From: an uncultured Tropicimonas sp.
Lineage (GTDB): Bacteria > Pseudomonadota > Alphaproteobacteria > Rhodobacterales > Rhodobacteraceae
Assembly (NCBI GenBank): GCA_947497945.1
Contig: CANMIP010000001.1
Span: 248,001 to 312,000, forward strand
DNA length: 64,000 nt
Reading direction: 5' to 3'
How positions within the stretch are numbered: the first letter of the stretch is position 1; the number at the start of each line of letters is the position of its first letter. The notes under the pieces were generated by a model. It made no database searches. It was not told the origin of the DNA and saw nothing but the letters and a program-made list of their open reading frames with translations. Position numbers and translations under genes: made by a program. Below are positions 54,100 through 62,900 of the stretch, in pieces.

Positions 54100-57000
54100 G
54101 GCAGTTCGACGAAGCCACCCGCCGGCAGATCGAAGCCGCCGACCCGCGCGCCTCGACCTGGCTTTCGGCCAATGCGGGATCGGGCAAGACCCGGGTGTTG
54201 ACAGACCGGGTCGCGCTGTTGCTTCTGCGGGATGTGCCGCCGCAGAATATCCTCTGCCTGACCTATACCAAGGCCGCCGCTTCCGAGATGCAGAACCGCC
54301 TGTTCAAGCGGTTGGGCGAATGGGCGATGCTCGCCGATGACGGCCTGCGCGACGCCCTGGGAAAGCTCGGGGTCGCGGACAGGCTCGATGCCGAGACCCT
54401 CGCCAAGGCGCGCCGCCTCTTCGCCCGCGCCATCGAGACGCCGGGCGGGCTGAAGATCCAGACCATTCACTCCTTCTGTGCCGGGATCCTGCGGCGCTTT
54501 CCGCTCGAGGCTGGGGTGAGCCCCGGTTTCCGGGAGATGGATGACACGGCGACGGCGGCGCTACAGATGGAGGTGCTCGACGCGCTGGCTTTGCGGGCGC
54601 CAGATCTCTTCGCGGAGATGGCGCGACTTGTGAGCGATGCGGACATGACCGGGCTGGCCGCCGCAATCGCAGGGAAACGGCGGGACTTTCCGGCCCATCC
54701 GGAACGCGACGCGGTCCTGGCGCTGGTCGACCTGCCGCCCGGTTTCGACAGGGAGGCCGCGTTTCGGGACCTGACCGAGAGCGAGGATCCCGCAATTCTG
54801 CGCGAACTGGCCGGAATCCTGGCGGGCCAGACCGCGACGACGCGCAAGGTGGCCGAGGCGCTGCTAGCGATCCTCGCGGACGGGATCGACGACGCGCGTT
54901 TCGAGCATCTTGCCGGCCTGCTGCTGCGCAAGGACGGGCTGCCGAAAGCGAATGTGGTGACGGCGAAGCGGCGTGCCGAGCTTGGCCCGCTGGAAGATGT
55001 CTTCGATGCGTTGGCCGAGGCCGTGCGCCGCGCCGCCGACCAGCTCAAGGCCTTAGTGGCGGTCGAGAAAACCTGGGTGCTGCATCGCTTTGCAGCGCTT
55101 TTCCTGCCGGAATATGCGCGGCGCAAGGAGCTTGGCGGCTGGCTCGATTTCGACGACCAGATCCAGAAGGCCGAGGCGCTGCTGGCCAGGCCGGGCGTGG
55201 CCGAATGGGTGCTCTACAAGCTCGATGGCGGGATCGACCATGTGCTGGTCGACGAGGCGCAGGACACAAGCCCGCTGCAATGGGATGTCATCACGCACCT
55301 GACCCGGGAATTCACGGCCGGGCTGGGCAGGGTGGAGGCTGGCGAGCGTTCGATCTTCGTCGTCGGCGACCTGAAACAGTCGATCTATTCCTTCCAGGGC
55401 GCGGACCCGTCCGGCTTCATCAACATGCGCCGTGCCTTTGCCGAACGGCTGTCGCATATCGACCTGAGCCTGCAGCAACTGGAGCTTAAGCATTCCTTCC
55501 GGTCCTCGGGCGAGATCCTGTCCACGGTCGACGTGACCTTCGGGGAAGACAACACCCGCGGCATGGGCGATGCCGTGCGCCATGTCGCGTTCAAGACCGG
55601 GCTGCCGGGGCGGGTCGATCTCTGGCCGGTGATCGAACCGGTCGCCAAGGCGGAAACGCAGGACTGGTTCGACCCAGTGGACATGGTCAGCGATGAGCAC
55701 CATGTCGTGCAGCTGGCTCAGAACGTCGCGCGACAGGCGCGGGAGATGGTCTCGAATGGCTTCCTCTGGGAGGAGAAGGACGGCAGCTTCCAACCACGCC
55801 CGATCCATGCCGGCGACATCCTGATCCTCGTGCAGGGGCGCGGCGGCGGGGCGGCGGTGTCGCTGTTCCAGGAGATCATCTCGGCCTGCAAGGCGGTCGG
55901 GCTGGATGTGGCCGGCGCCGATGTGCTCAAGCTCGGCGAGGAGCTGGCGGTGCGGGACATCCTGGCGGTGTTGCGCTTCCTGTCGATGCCGGAGGACGAC
56001 CTGTCGCTGGCCGAGGCGCTGCGCTCGCCGCTGCTCGGCTGGAGCGAGGCGGAGCTTTACGAACTGGCGACGAAGCGCGGCGACAAGGAATATCTCTGGG
56101 CGTCGCTGCGGGCGCGGCAGGAGGCGTTCCCGCAAACATGGTCCATCCTGCGCGACCTGCGCGACAATGCCGATTACCTGCGCCCCTATGACCTGATCGA
56201 ACGGCTGTTGACCCGGCATGACGGGCGTCGCCGCCTGACCGCTCGGCTGGGCGAAGAAGCCTCGGACGGGATCGACGCGCTTCTCTCCCAGGCGCTTGGC
56301 TTCGAACAGGAGGAGGCGCCGAGCCTGACCGGGTTCCTTGCGCGGATGGAGGGCGCCGAGGTCGATGTGAAACGCCGCGCCGAAGGGCGTGGACAGAAGC
56401 TGCGGGTGATGACCGTGCATGGTTCCAAGGGGTTGGAATCGCCGATCGTGATCCTGCCCGATTGCGGCCCGAACCGGCGTGCGCGCGAGTTTCGCGACAT
56501 GCTGCTGCCGACCCAGGGCGCACCGCTCTGGAACATGGCGCGCGCCGACAGCCCGGAGGCCGTCAATGCGCGGCGGCAAGAGGCCATCGACAAGCGGCTG
56601 GAAGAGGCGCAACGCCTGCTCTACGTGGCGATGACCCGCGCCGAGCAATGGCTGATCGTCGCCGCGGCGGGGGATCTGGGGAAGAATGGCGACAGCTGGT
56701 ATGAGCAGGTCGCCGCCGGGCTGGAAGCTGCTGGCGCCTCTGTGCAGGATTTCGCGGACGGTCCCGGCCTGCGCCTGCAATCCCCGCAATGGACCGATGC
56801 CGGGCGCCCGGCGGAGGAAAGCATGTCCGATGCTCCCGCGCAGGCGCTGCCGGACTGGATCGAGCGGCCGGCCGCGCCGCCGGCGCGTCGCGACGGGACA
56901 GTTGCGCCCTCCGATCTGGGCGGCGCCAAGGCGCTGGCCGGAGAGGGCGGCGGGTTGGACGAGGACGCGGCGATGGCGCGCGGCACGTCGATCCACCAGT

Positions 57001-57476
57001 TGCTGGAACAGCTTCCGCTGCATCCCTCCGCGGACTGGCCCGAGGCGGCACGTCGGATCCTTGGCGAAAGTGTCGCTGCGGGGGACGCCGCCGCGCTGCT
57101 GTCGGAGGCCCGCCACATCCTCGAAAACGACGCGTTGAAATTTCTTTTTTCGCCAGACAGCCTGGCCGAGGTCGACATATCGGCAACCCTCTCGGAACTT
57201 GAGGGAAAACGCATCCATGGCGCGATCGACCGGCTCGTCCTGCGCCCCGATTCCGTGCTTGCTGTGGATTTCAAGACCAACGCCACCATGCCTGCCACAG
57301 CGGCCGAAACCCCCGAGGGTCTACTGCGCCAGATGGGTGCCTATGCCGCTGCTTTGAAACAGATTTTTCCGGACAAACGGATCGAGACGGCGATCCTCTG
57401 GACCCGGAACGGGCAGCTCATGCAGCTGCCCGCGCCGCTGGTGCACGCTGCCGTGAGCAAAGCGGCCTTGCCTTGA
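54096..57476 (+). CDS. addA: Double-strand break repair helicase/nuclease AddA
   Basis: 1126 residues from ATG 54096 (MRQFDEATRRQIEAAD). UvrD-type helicase motifs: I in LSANAGSGKTRVLTDRV, II in HVLVDEAQDTSPLQW, III in FVVGDLKQSIYSFQGADP, V-VI in MTVHGSKGLESPIV and LLYVAMTRAEQWL. The C-terminal nuclease has AIDRLVLRPDSVLAVDFKTN. It is the motor and one of two nucleases of the AddAB complex. Confidence 0.95.
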   Translation: MRQFDEATRRQIEAADPRASTWLSANAGSGKTRVLTDRVALLLLRDVPPQNILCLTYTKAAASEMQNRLFKRLGEWAMLADDGLRDALGKLGVADRLDAETLAKARRLFARAIETPGGLKIQTIHSFCAGILRRFPLEAGVSPGFREMDDTATAALQMEVLDALALRAPDLFAEMARLVSDADMTGLAAAIAGKRRDFPAHPERDAVLALVDLPPGFDREAAFRDLTESEDPAILRELAGILAGQTATTRKVAEALLAILADGIDDARFEHLAGLLLRKDGLPKANVVTAKRRAELGPLEDVFDALAEAVRRAADQLKALVAVEKTWVLHRFAALFLPEYARRKELGGWLDFDDQIQKAEALLARPGVAEWVLYKLDGGIDHVLVDEAQDTSPLQWDVITHLTREFTAGLGRVEAGERSIFVVGDLKQSIYSFQGADPSGFINMRRAFAERLSHIDLSLQQLELKHSFRSSGEILSTVDVTFGEDNTRGMGDAVRHVAFKTGLPGRVDLWPVIEPVAKAETQDWFDPVDMVSDEHHVVQLAQNVARQAREMVSNGFLWEEKDGSFQPRPIHAGDILILVQGRGGGAAVSLFQEIISACKAVGLDVAGADVLKLGEELAVRDILAVLRFLSMPEDDLSLAEALRSPLLGWSEAELYELATKRGDKEYLWASLRARQEAFPQTWSILRDLRDNADYLRPYDLIERLLTRHDGRRRLTARLGEEASDGIDALLSQALGFEQEEAPSLTGFLARMEGAEVDVKRRAEGRGQKLRVMTVHGSKGLESPIVILPDCGPNRRAREFRDMLLPTQGAPLWNMARADSPEAVNARRQEAIDKRLEEAQRLLYVAMTRAEQWLIVAAAGDLGKNGDSWYEQVAAGLEAAGASVQDFADGPGLRLQSPQWTDAGRPAEESMSDAPAQALPDWIERPAAPPARRDGTVAPSDLGGAKALAGEGGGLDEDAAMARGTSIHQLLEQLPLHPSADWPEAARRILGESVAAGDAAALLSEARHILENDALKFLFSPDSLAEVDISATLSELEGKRIHGAIDRLVLRPDSVLAVDFKTNATMPATAAETPEGLLRQMGAYAAALKQIFPDKRIETAILWTRNGQLMQLPAPLVHAAVSKAALP

Positions 57477-57535
57477 CGCTCGCAGGGGCGCTCCTTACGT
57501 TCCGCCTCAACGCGTGATGCGAAGGAGAAAGCGCT

Positions 57536-57856
57536 ATGGAAACCGTTGCCGTGACCGACGACAGCTTCGATGCTGATGTCAAGAATTCCGATGTCCCCGT
57601 CGTGGTGGATTTCTGGGCCGAATGGTGTGGCCCCTGCAAGCAGATCGGCCCGGCGCTCGAAGAGCTGGCGGCCGAGTATGATGGCAAGCTGAAGATCGCC
57701 AAGGTCAATGTGGACGAGAACCCGAACTCGCCGGCCGCACTTGGCGTGCGGGGCATCCCGGCACTGTTCCTGTTCAAGGATGGCCAGGTCGTCTCCTCCA
57801 AGATCGGTGCCGCGCCGAAAGCCGCGCTGAAGGCCTGGATCGACGAGTCGGTCTGA
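57536..57856 (+). CDS. trxA: Thioredoxin
   Basis: 106 residues, standard length, with the active site [14 protein letters not shown] and the cis-Pro loop [11 protein letters not shown]. It is the general disulphide reductant for ribonucleotide reductase, methionine sulphoxide reductase and others. GAAGGAGAAAG (57521-57531) is a good ribosome site 4-5 bases before the ATG. It is preceded by addA by 59 bp. Confidence 0.96.
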   Translation: METVAVTDDSFDADVKNSDVPVVVDFWAEWCGPCKQIGPALEELAAEYDGKLKIAKVNVDENPNSPAALGVRGIPALFLFKDGQVVSSKIGAAPKAALKAWIDESV

Positions 57857-57857
57857 C

Positions 57858-58030
57858 TTTTCGGTCGGATCGTACAAGACCCCGGGCAGAAACGACCGAA
57901 AATCCGGTCGAATTCATACCCGGGGTACCGGGATCAGGGGCAACCGGCCCGTCCGGGCGCCGAAATCCGGGTTTTGTACGCATTTTCGGTCGAAACCGAC
58001 CTTGCTTTCGACCGGAATCACGACCGAAAG
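57858..58030. repeat. Nested inverted repeats of TTTTCGGTCG/CGACCGAAAA between trxA and hslV
   Basis: TTTTCGGTCG at 57858-57867 pairs perfectly with CGACCGAAAA at 57893-57902. A second TTTTCGGTCG at 57983-57992 pairs with CGACCGAAAG at 58021-58030. Shorter half-sites (CCGGTCG 57904-57910, TTTCGACCGG 58006-58015) and GTACAA/TTGTAC elements lie between. The first pair may terminate trxA; the repeated core suggests a protein-binding array near the hslVU promoter. Confidence 0.5.
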
Positions 58031-58121
58031 GAAATGGGGCGCCGCGGCGCCCTTTTTCGTGACCGGTTGGCAAGGCGCAGCCGGGCGACCATATAGGCGG
58101 CAACCAAGCATGGAGACGGGT

Positions 58122-58691
58122 ATGGCCGATAACGAATTTCCGGGATGGCATGGCACGACGATCATTGGCGTGCGCAAGGACGGCGAGGTTGTCGTTGCCG
58201 GCGACGGGCAGGTCAGCCTTGGCCAGACGGTAATCAAGGGCACGGCGCGCAAGGTGCGGCGGCTGAGCCCGGGCGGGCATGACGTGGTCTGCGGCTTTGC
58301 CGGCTCGACGGCGGATGCGTTCACGCTTCTGGAGCGGCTGGAGAAGAAGCTCGAGGCGACGCCGGGGCAGCTTGCCCGCGCGGCGGTCGAGCTGGCGAAG
58401 GACTGGCGGACGGACAAGTATCTCCAGAAGCTCGAAGCGATGCTGATCGTCACCGATGGCACGGAGCTTCTCGTCATCACCGGTGCCGGCGACGTGCTGG
58501 AGCCCGAACATGGGATTGCCGCCATCGGCTCGGGCGGGAATTTCGCGCTGGCCGCGGCGCGGGGCCTGATCGAAAGCGCGTTGAACGCCGAAGAGGTGGC
58601 GCGCAAGGCGATGGCGATTGCCGCCGATATCTGCGTCTACACGAATGGCAACCTGACGGTCGAAACCATCAGATCAGGTTCTTCTTCCTAG
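58122..58691 (+). CDS. hslV: ATP-dependent protease HslVU, proteolytic subunit HslV
   Basis: 189 residues from ATG 58122, with GGAG six bases before it. A short propeptide ([11 protein letters not shown]) is removed to expose the catalytic N-terminal Thr in [25 protein letters not shown]. The family motif [21 protein letters not shown] is present. It forms a double hexamer capped by HslU. Unusually, hslU is not directly adjacent: two other genes (58817 and 59466) lie between. Confidence 0.94.
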   Translation: MADNEFPGWHGTTIIGVRKDGEVVVAGDGQVSLGQTVIKGTARKVRRLSPGGHDVVCGFAGSTADAFTLLERLEKKLEATPGQLARAAVELAKDWRTDKYLQKLEAMLIVTDGTELLVITGAGDVLEPEHGIAAIGSGGNFALAAARGLIESALNAEEVARKAMAIAADICVYTNGNLTVETIRSGSSS

Positions 58692-58816
58692 GAAACGGTC
58701 GGGCAAAAGGGCACCGAGACGGGCTGCAATGGATCATTCTTGTGTAAGGGATGATCCAGACACCGAACCGCTGCGTATCTCCAGGCAACCAGAAAGCGTT
58801 TCAATTTGGAGATACC

Positions 58817-59353
58817 ATGTTTCGCAGAGCCATCCTTTCCGCCGCCCTGACGCTCGCCGCCGCCACGGCAGGGGCGGGGGAAACAGCCCAGAGCACCACC
58901 GGCACCGCTGCACTCGCGGTTGCCTTCCACGAAGGGGCTCCGAAGGATCGGTTCGTCTTCAGGAATGCCGGATCCTGCGATCTGGAGGGGATGGACATCA
59001 CCCTCGACCTTTCAACTTCGGCGTCGGGCATCATTTTCGATGTGACCGGCACTGGGGCCGGGGTCGAAGTTTTCCAACCGTTCGAGATTATCTCCGGAAA
59101 GGCATTTGTCGCTTCCCAGCCTTCGGTCGGGGACGGCGACACCCGCTTGACGCTGCGGTTGAACAGCCTGCCGGCCGGGAAGGAAGTGGCCTTCACGATC
59201 GATGTCGATGACACGGGCGGGACGCGGGAGATCACGGTGAGCGACAGCGAGATGCGTGGCGCGACCGCGTCGGTTCAGACCGCGTCCTGGGCCGCGTCCG
59301 AGGCCTTCCTGCAGACAGCGGACCTGAACCTGGCGCTCCCGGCCTGTTCCTGA
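58817..59353 (+). CDS. Exported hypothetical protein (possibly 'aggregation factor core' family)
   Basis: 178 residues from ATG 58817 (MFRRAILSAALTLAAATAGAG, signal peptide). The mature part is all-beta in appearance (FVFRNAGSCDLEGMDITLDLSTSASGIIFDVTG, GAGVEVFQPFEI, TRLTLRLNSLPAGKEVAFTIDVDD) with single Cys in GSCDL and at the C-terminus (LPACS). The wording resembles small Rhodobacterales proteins annotated as aggregation factor core. I am unsure of the role. It interrupts hslV-hslU. Confidence 0.65.
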   Translation: MFRRAILSAALTLAAATAGAGETAQSTTGTAALAVAFHEGAPKDRFVFRNAGSCDLEGMDITLDLSTSASGIIFDVTGTGAGVEVFQPFEIISGKAFVASQPSVGDGDTRLTLRLNSLPAGKEVAFTIDVDDTGGTREITVSDSEMRGATASVQTASWAASEAFLQTADLNLALPACS

Positions 59354-59465
59354 CGCCACACTCACGGCATCGTCCGGAGCGGCGCGGCAGATAGCGGCGC
59401 CGTCTCGCCGGGCCGCTTCGGACATTTGCCGGGGTGTGCGGCGCGCGGGTGCGGGCACCGCAGGA

Positions 59466-60257
59466 TCACCCCGGATAGTTTTTCCAGCTCTGCACCGAGC
59501 CGCGGAACACGTTGATATCGACCTTTCCCGGCACGCCGGGCACCAGCCCCGTGCCGGTATATTGCCAGAAATCCCAGCCCGCGCCCGGATAGCGCGCGCG
59601 CGGGTGATCGGCGACGGAGCGCAGCCAGAAGCGGGTGCCGCGCAGCTGGCCGATGCCGGTATCCTCCCAGAAATCGACCGAGGTGTAGACGATGGGCCGC
59701 TGGCCGTAATGCGCCTCCAGCATGTCGAGGAAGCGATCGGCTTCGGCGCGGACAATGGCGCCGTCGGGGCGCTTCTGGCAGGTCGGCGAGTGGTGGTTCC
59801 ACTCCATATCCAGCACATGCGGCAGCCCGCCGGGCACCCGCGGCACGTTGCGGATGAACCAGCGCGCCTGGTCGTCGGCAGCGGCGCAGAAATAGTAGAA
59901 ATGGTAGGCGGCGCGCGGGACGCCGGCGCGACCGGCCGCGGCCCAGTGTTCCGAGAACATCGGGTCCAGTTCCTCGACGCCTTCGGTGGCCTTGATGAAG
60001 ACAAAGGAAACCCCGGCATTGCGGGCCGTGCGCCAATCGATGCCCTTCTGCCAACGGGAAACGTCCAGCCCATGCACCGCGTAGGAGCTTGGCACGCGGC
60101 CATCCCAGGGATGCGGATCGGCATCGCCGAACTTCGGATAGCTGACCTCGACCGGGCGCGCGGCGTCCGACCGGGAGGCCCTGGGCGGTTCCTGTCCGCC
60201 CCCGCCGCCGCATCCCGACAGCAAGAGGAGGCAAAAAGCCGGTATCAAAAATCGCAT
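59466..60257 (-). CDS. Glycoside hydrolase family 25 lysozyme-like lipoprotein
   Basis: 263 residues from ATG 60257 (MRFLIPAFCLLLLSGCGGGGG, lipobox LSGC). GH25 signatures: HGLDVSRWQKGIDW with the N-terminal Asp, FVFIKATEG, AYHFYYFC, HVLDMEWN with the catalytic Asp/Glu, and WDFWQYTGTG. It cleaves the MurNAc-GlcNAc bond of peptidoglycan. It is probably anchored in a membrane and involved in wall remodelling. It is divergent from hslU. Confidence 0.9.
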   Translation of the reverse strand: MRFLIPAFCLLLLSGCGGGGGQEPPRASRSDAARPVEVSYPKFGDADPHPWDGRVPSSYAVHGLDVSRWQKGIDWRTARNAGVSFVFIKATEGVEELDPMFSEHWAAAGRAGVPRAAYHFYYFCAAADDQARWFIRNVPRVPGGLPHVLDMEWNHHSPTCQKRPDGAIVRAEADRFLDMLEAHYGQRPIVYTSVDFWEDTGIGQLRGTRFWLRSVADHPRARYPGAGWDFWQYTGTGLVPGVPGKVDINVFRGSVQSWKNYPG

Positions 60258-60398
60258 CTGCAATCTCCGGTATTCGCCGAAAAAACACCGGCAACCACCC
60301 GCATCAAGGCATGCATGTCGATTCCGGGCAACAGGGAAGGCTTGCGTCTGCCGCAATGGTGACTACCTAGGCGGAGACATGCCGGAGATGCGAAAGAT

Positions 60399-61706
60399 AT
60401 GACCGACCTGACCCCCCGCGAGATCGTGAGCGAGCTCGACCGTTTCATCATCGGACAGAAGGACGCCAAGCGCGCCGTTGCCGTGGCGCTGCGCAATCGC
60501 TGGCGGCGCAAGCAGCTCGATGACGATCTGCGCGACGAGGTCTATCCCAAGAACATCCTGATGATCGGCCCGACCGGCGTCGGCAAGACCGAGATTTCGC
60601 GCCGGCTGGCAAAGCTCGCCCGCGCGCCCTTCATCAAGGTCGAAGCGACGAAATTCACCGAGGTTGGCTATGTCGGCCGGGACGTCGAGCAGATTGTGCG
60701 CGACCTTGTCGATGCGGCGATCCAGCAGACGCGGGATCTCATGCGCGAGGAGGTCAAGGCCAAGGCGCACAGCAATGCCGAGGAGCGGGTGCTGGAGGCG
60801 ATTGCCGGCACCGATGCGCGCGAGCAGACCCGGGAGATGTTCCGTGGCAAGCTCAAGCGGGGCGAGTTGGACGACACCGTGATCGAGCTGGAAGTGGCCG
60901 ATGGCGGGCCCAGCATGCCGATGTTCGACGTGCCGGGGCAGCCGGGGATGAACATGGGCGCGATGGATCTCGGCTCGATCTTCGGCAAGGCCTTTGGCGG
61001 GCGAACCGTCAAGCGGCGCCTGACCGTGGCCGACAGCTATGAGCTTCTGATTTCGGAAGAGGCCGACAAGCTGCTCGATGACGAGGTGGTGACCCGCGTG
61101 GCGCTGGAATCGGTGCAGGAGAACGGGATCGTCTTTCTCGACGAGATCGACAAGGTCTGCGCGCGGCAGGAAGCCCGCGGCGGCGATGTCAGCCGCGAGG
61201 GCGTCCAGCGGGACCTGCTGCCGCTGATCGAAGGCACGACGGTTTCGACCAAGCACGGGCCGGTCCGGACCGACCATATCCTGTTCATCGCTTCGGGCGC
61301 TTTCCATATCGCCAAGCCGTCGGACCTGTTGCCGGAACTTCAGGGCCGGCTGCCGATCCGGGTCGAGCTGCGGGCGCTGACGGAAGAGGATTTCGTTCGC
61401 ATCCTGACCGAGACCGACAACGCGCTGACGCTGCAATACACGGCGTTGATGGCGACGGAAGAGGTTGTGGTCAGCTTCACGGAAGACGGGATTGCGGCGC
61501 TGGCGCGGATGGCGGCGGAGGTGAATTCCTCGGTCGAGAATATCGGCGCGCGGCGGCTTTACACCGTGATGGAGCGGGTCTTCGAGGAACTGAGCTTCGC
61601 CGCGCCCGATCGGGCGGGGCAGGAGGTCACGGTGGACGCTGCCTTTGTCGAGGAAAACCTGGGCGAACTGGCCGGTTCTGCCGATCTGAGCCGCTACGTG
61701 CTCTGA
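60399..61706 (+). CDS. hslU: ATP-dependent protease HslVU, ATPase subunit HslU
   Basis: 435 residues, full length. Begins [20 protein letters not shown], Walker [14 protein letters not shown], Walker [13 protein letters not shown], the I-domain between (roughly 110-230), sensor R in [12 protein letters not shown] and the C-terminal SADLSRYVL that docks into HslV. AAA+ unfoldase feeding substrate to HslV. Confidence 0.96.
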   Translation: MTDLTPREIVSELDRFIIGQKDAKRAVAVALRNRWRRKQLDDDLRDEVYPKNILMIGPTGVGKTEISRRLAKLARAPFIKVEATKFTEVGYVGRDVEQIVRDLVDAAIQQTRDLMREEVKAKAHSNAEERVLEAIAGTDAREQTREMFRGKLKRGELDDTVIELEVADGGPSMPMFDVPGQPGMNMGAMDLGSIFGKAFGGRTVKRRLTVADSYELLISEEADKLLDDEVVTRVALESVQENGIVFLDEIDKVCARQEARGGDVSREGVQRDLLPLIEGTTVSTKHGPVRTDHILFIASGAFHIAKPSDLLPELQGRLPIRVELRALTEEDFVRILTETDNALTLQYTALMATEEVVVSFTEDGIAALARMAAEVNSSVENIGARRLYTVMERVFEELSFAAPDRAGQEVTVDAAFVEENLGELAGSADLSRYVL

Positions 61707-61769
61707 GGCGCGCGCGGCATTTTGCCGGTCGGCGCCGAGACCATGGCGCCGCTCGGCCAATGGGTCTAG

Positions 61770-62897
61770 ATGGGCCTCATGGTTGCTGCCTCTGCAAAAC
61801 GGTTCCTTGTCTGCGCGTTGCTGGCCCTCGCGGCCTGCACGCCGCGCGCGGATATCATGCCGAAACCGGCGCCGGACGGGATCGGCACCGATGTGAGCGT
61901 GCTTGTCGGAACGACGCGCGCACGGGCGGATACTGGCGGCTATCATCCGACGGACCGTGGCGGGCTCGGTTTCTCCCTGGTCGAGGTCTCCATTCCGCCG
62001 GAGCATGAGGAAGGGCGGGTCGAGGTTGGCGGCACGGATCCCGACCCGCGCAAGCATTTCCTGACGCGCTCGATCCAGCCGATGAATGCCGGCGGTTTCC
62101 GGGCGGAGGTCGCGCGGCGGCTGGCCGCCAATCCGCAATATAACGGCGAAGCCTTCATCTTCATCCACGGTTTCAACAACACGATGGGCGACGGTGTGTT
62201 CCGGGCGGCGCAGATTGCCTCCGATCTCGGGATCGAGGCGCTCCCGGTGCATTATGGCTGGCCTTCGGGCGGACATCCGCTGGGCTATCACTATGACCGG
62301 GACAGTGCGCTCTTTGCCCGCAACGGGTTGCAGGAGCTGATCGAGGAAGTTGCGGCGGGCGGGGCGAAGAGCATCGTGCTGCTGGCGCATTCCATGGGCT
62401 CGAATGTCACGATGGAGGCGCTCCGGCAGATGTCGTTGAGCGGACGGGGCCGGGCCTGGGACCGGATTGGCGGCGTGGCGCTGATGGCGCCCGATATCGA
62501 TATCGACCTGTTCCGGGCACAGGCGAACGATATCGGTGGCCTGCCGCAGCCTTTCCTGATCCTTGTCTCCCGGCATGACTCGGTGCTGAGGCTCTCCGCG
62601 CGCCTGAGCGGGCAGAGCGAACGGCTTGGGAATATCTCCTCGCTCGAGGAGGTCGCCGAGCTCGATGTGACCGTCATCGACCTGTCGAATTTCCGCGACA
62701 CGCCGAATACTCATATGGCTGCGGTGTCCTCGCCGACGCTGATCAAGCTGGTCTCCGAATCCGAAATGGTCGCGGAGGCGTTCCGTTCCAACACCTCCGC
62801 CCGGACGGGGCTGCTGCCGGGGACGATCCTGACAGTGCAGAACGCAACCGAGATCATTCTCGATCCAACCGGCGCTTTGCAGATGCTGGAGGAATAG
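61770..62897 (+). CDS. Alpha/beta-hydrolase lipoprotein (DUF900 family)
   Basis: 375 residues. Lipoprotein signal AKRFLVCALLALAACTPR (lipobox LAAC). The hydrolase fold shows the oxyanion strand AFIFIHGFNNTMGD and nucleophile elbow IVLLAHSMGSNVTMEAL (Ser in GxSxG-like AHSMG); a later Asp (MAPDIDIDLF) and His (THMAAV) could complete the triad. Substrate unknown. It is followed 3 bp later by the MFS gene, so the two are likely co-transcribed. Confidence 0.82.
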   Translation: MGLMVAASAKRFLVCALLALAACTPRADIMPKPAPDGIGTDVSVLVGTTRARADTGGYHPTDRGGLGFSLVEVSIPPEHEEGRVEVGGTDPDPRKHFLTRSIQPMNAGGFRAEVARRLAANPQYNGEAFIFIHGFNNTMGDGVFRAAQIASDLGIEALPVHYGWPSGGHPLGYHYDRDSALFARNGLQELIEEVAAGGAKSIVLLAHSMGSNVTMEALRQMSLSGRGRAWDRIGGVALMAPDIDIDLFRAQANDIGGLPQPFLILVSRHDSVLRLSARLSGQSERLGNISSLEEVAELDVTVIDLSNFRDTPNTHMAAVSSPTLIKLVSESEMVAEAFRSNTSARTGLLPGTILTVQNATEIILDPTGALQMLEE

Positions 62898-62900
62898 GCG

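Noticed and set aside
55053-57218. 721-codon minus-strand frame opposite addA
   Set aside because: Antisense shadow of the helicase/nuclease gene; no domain visible.
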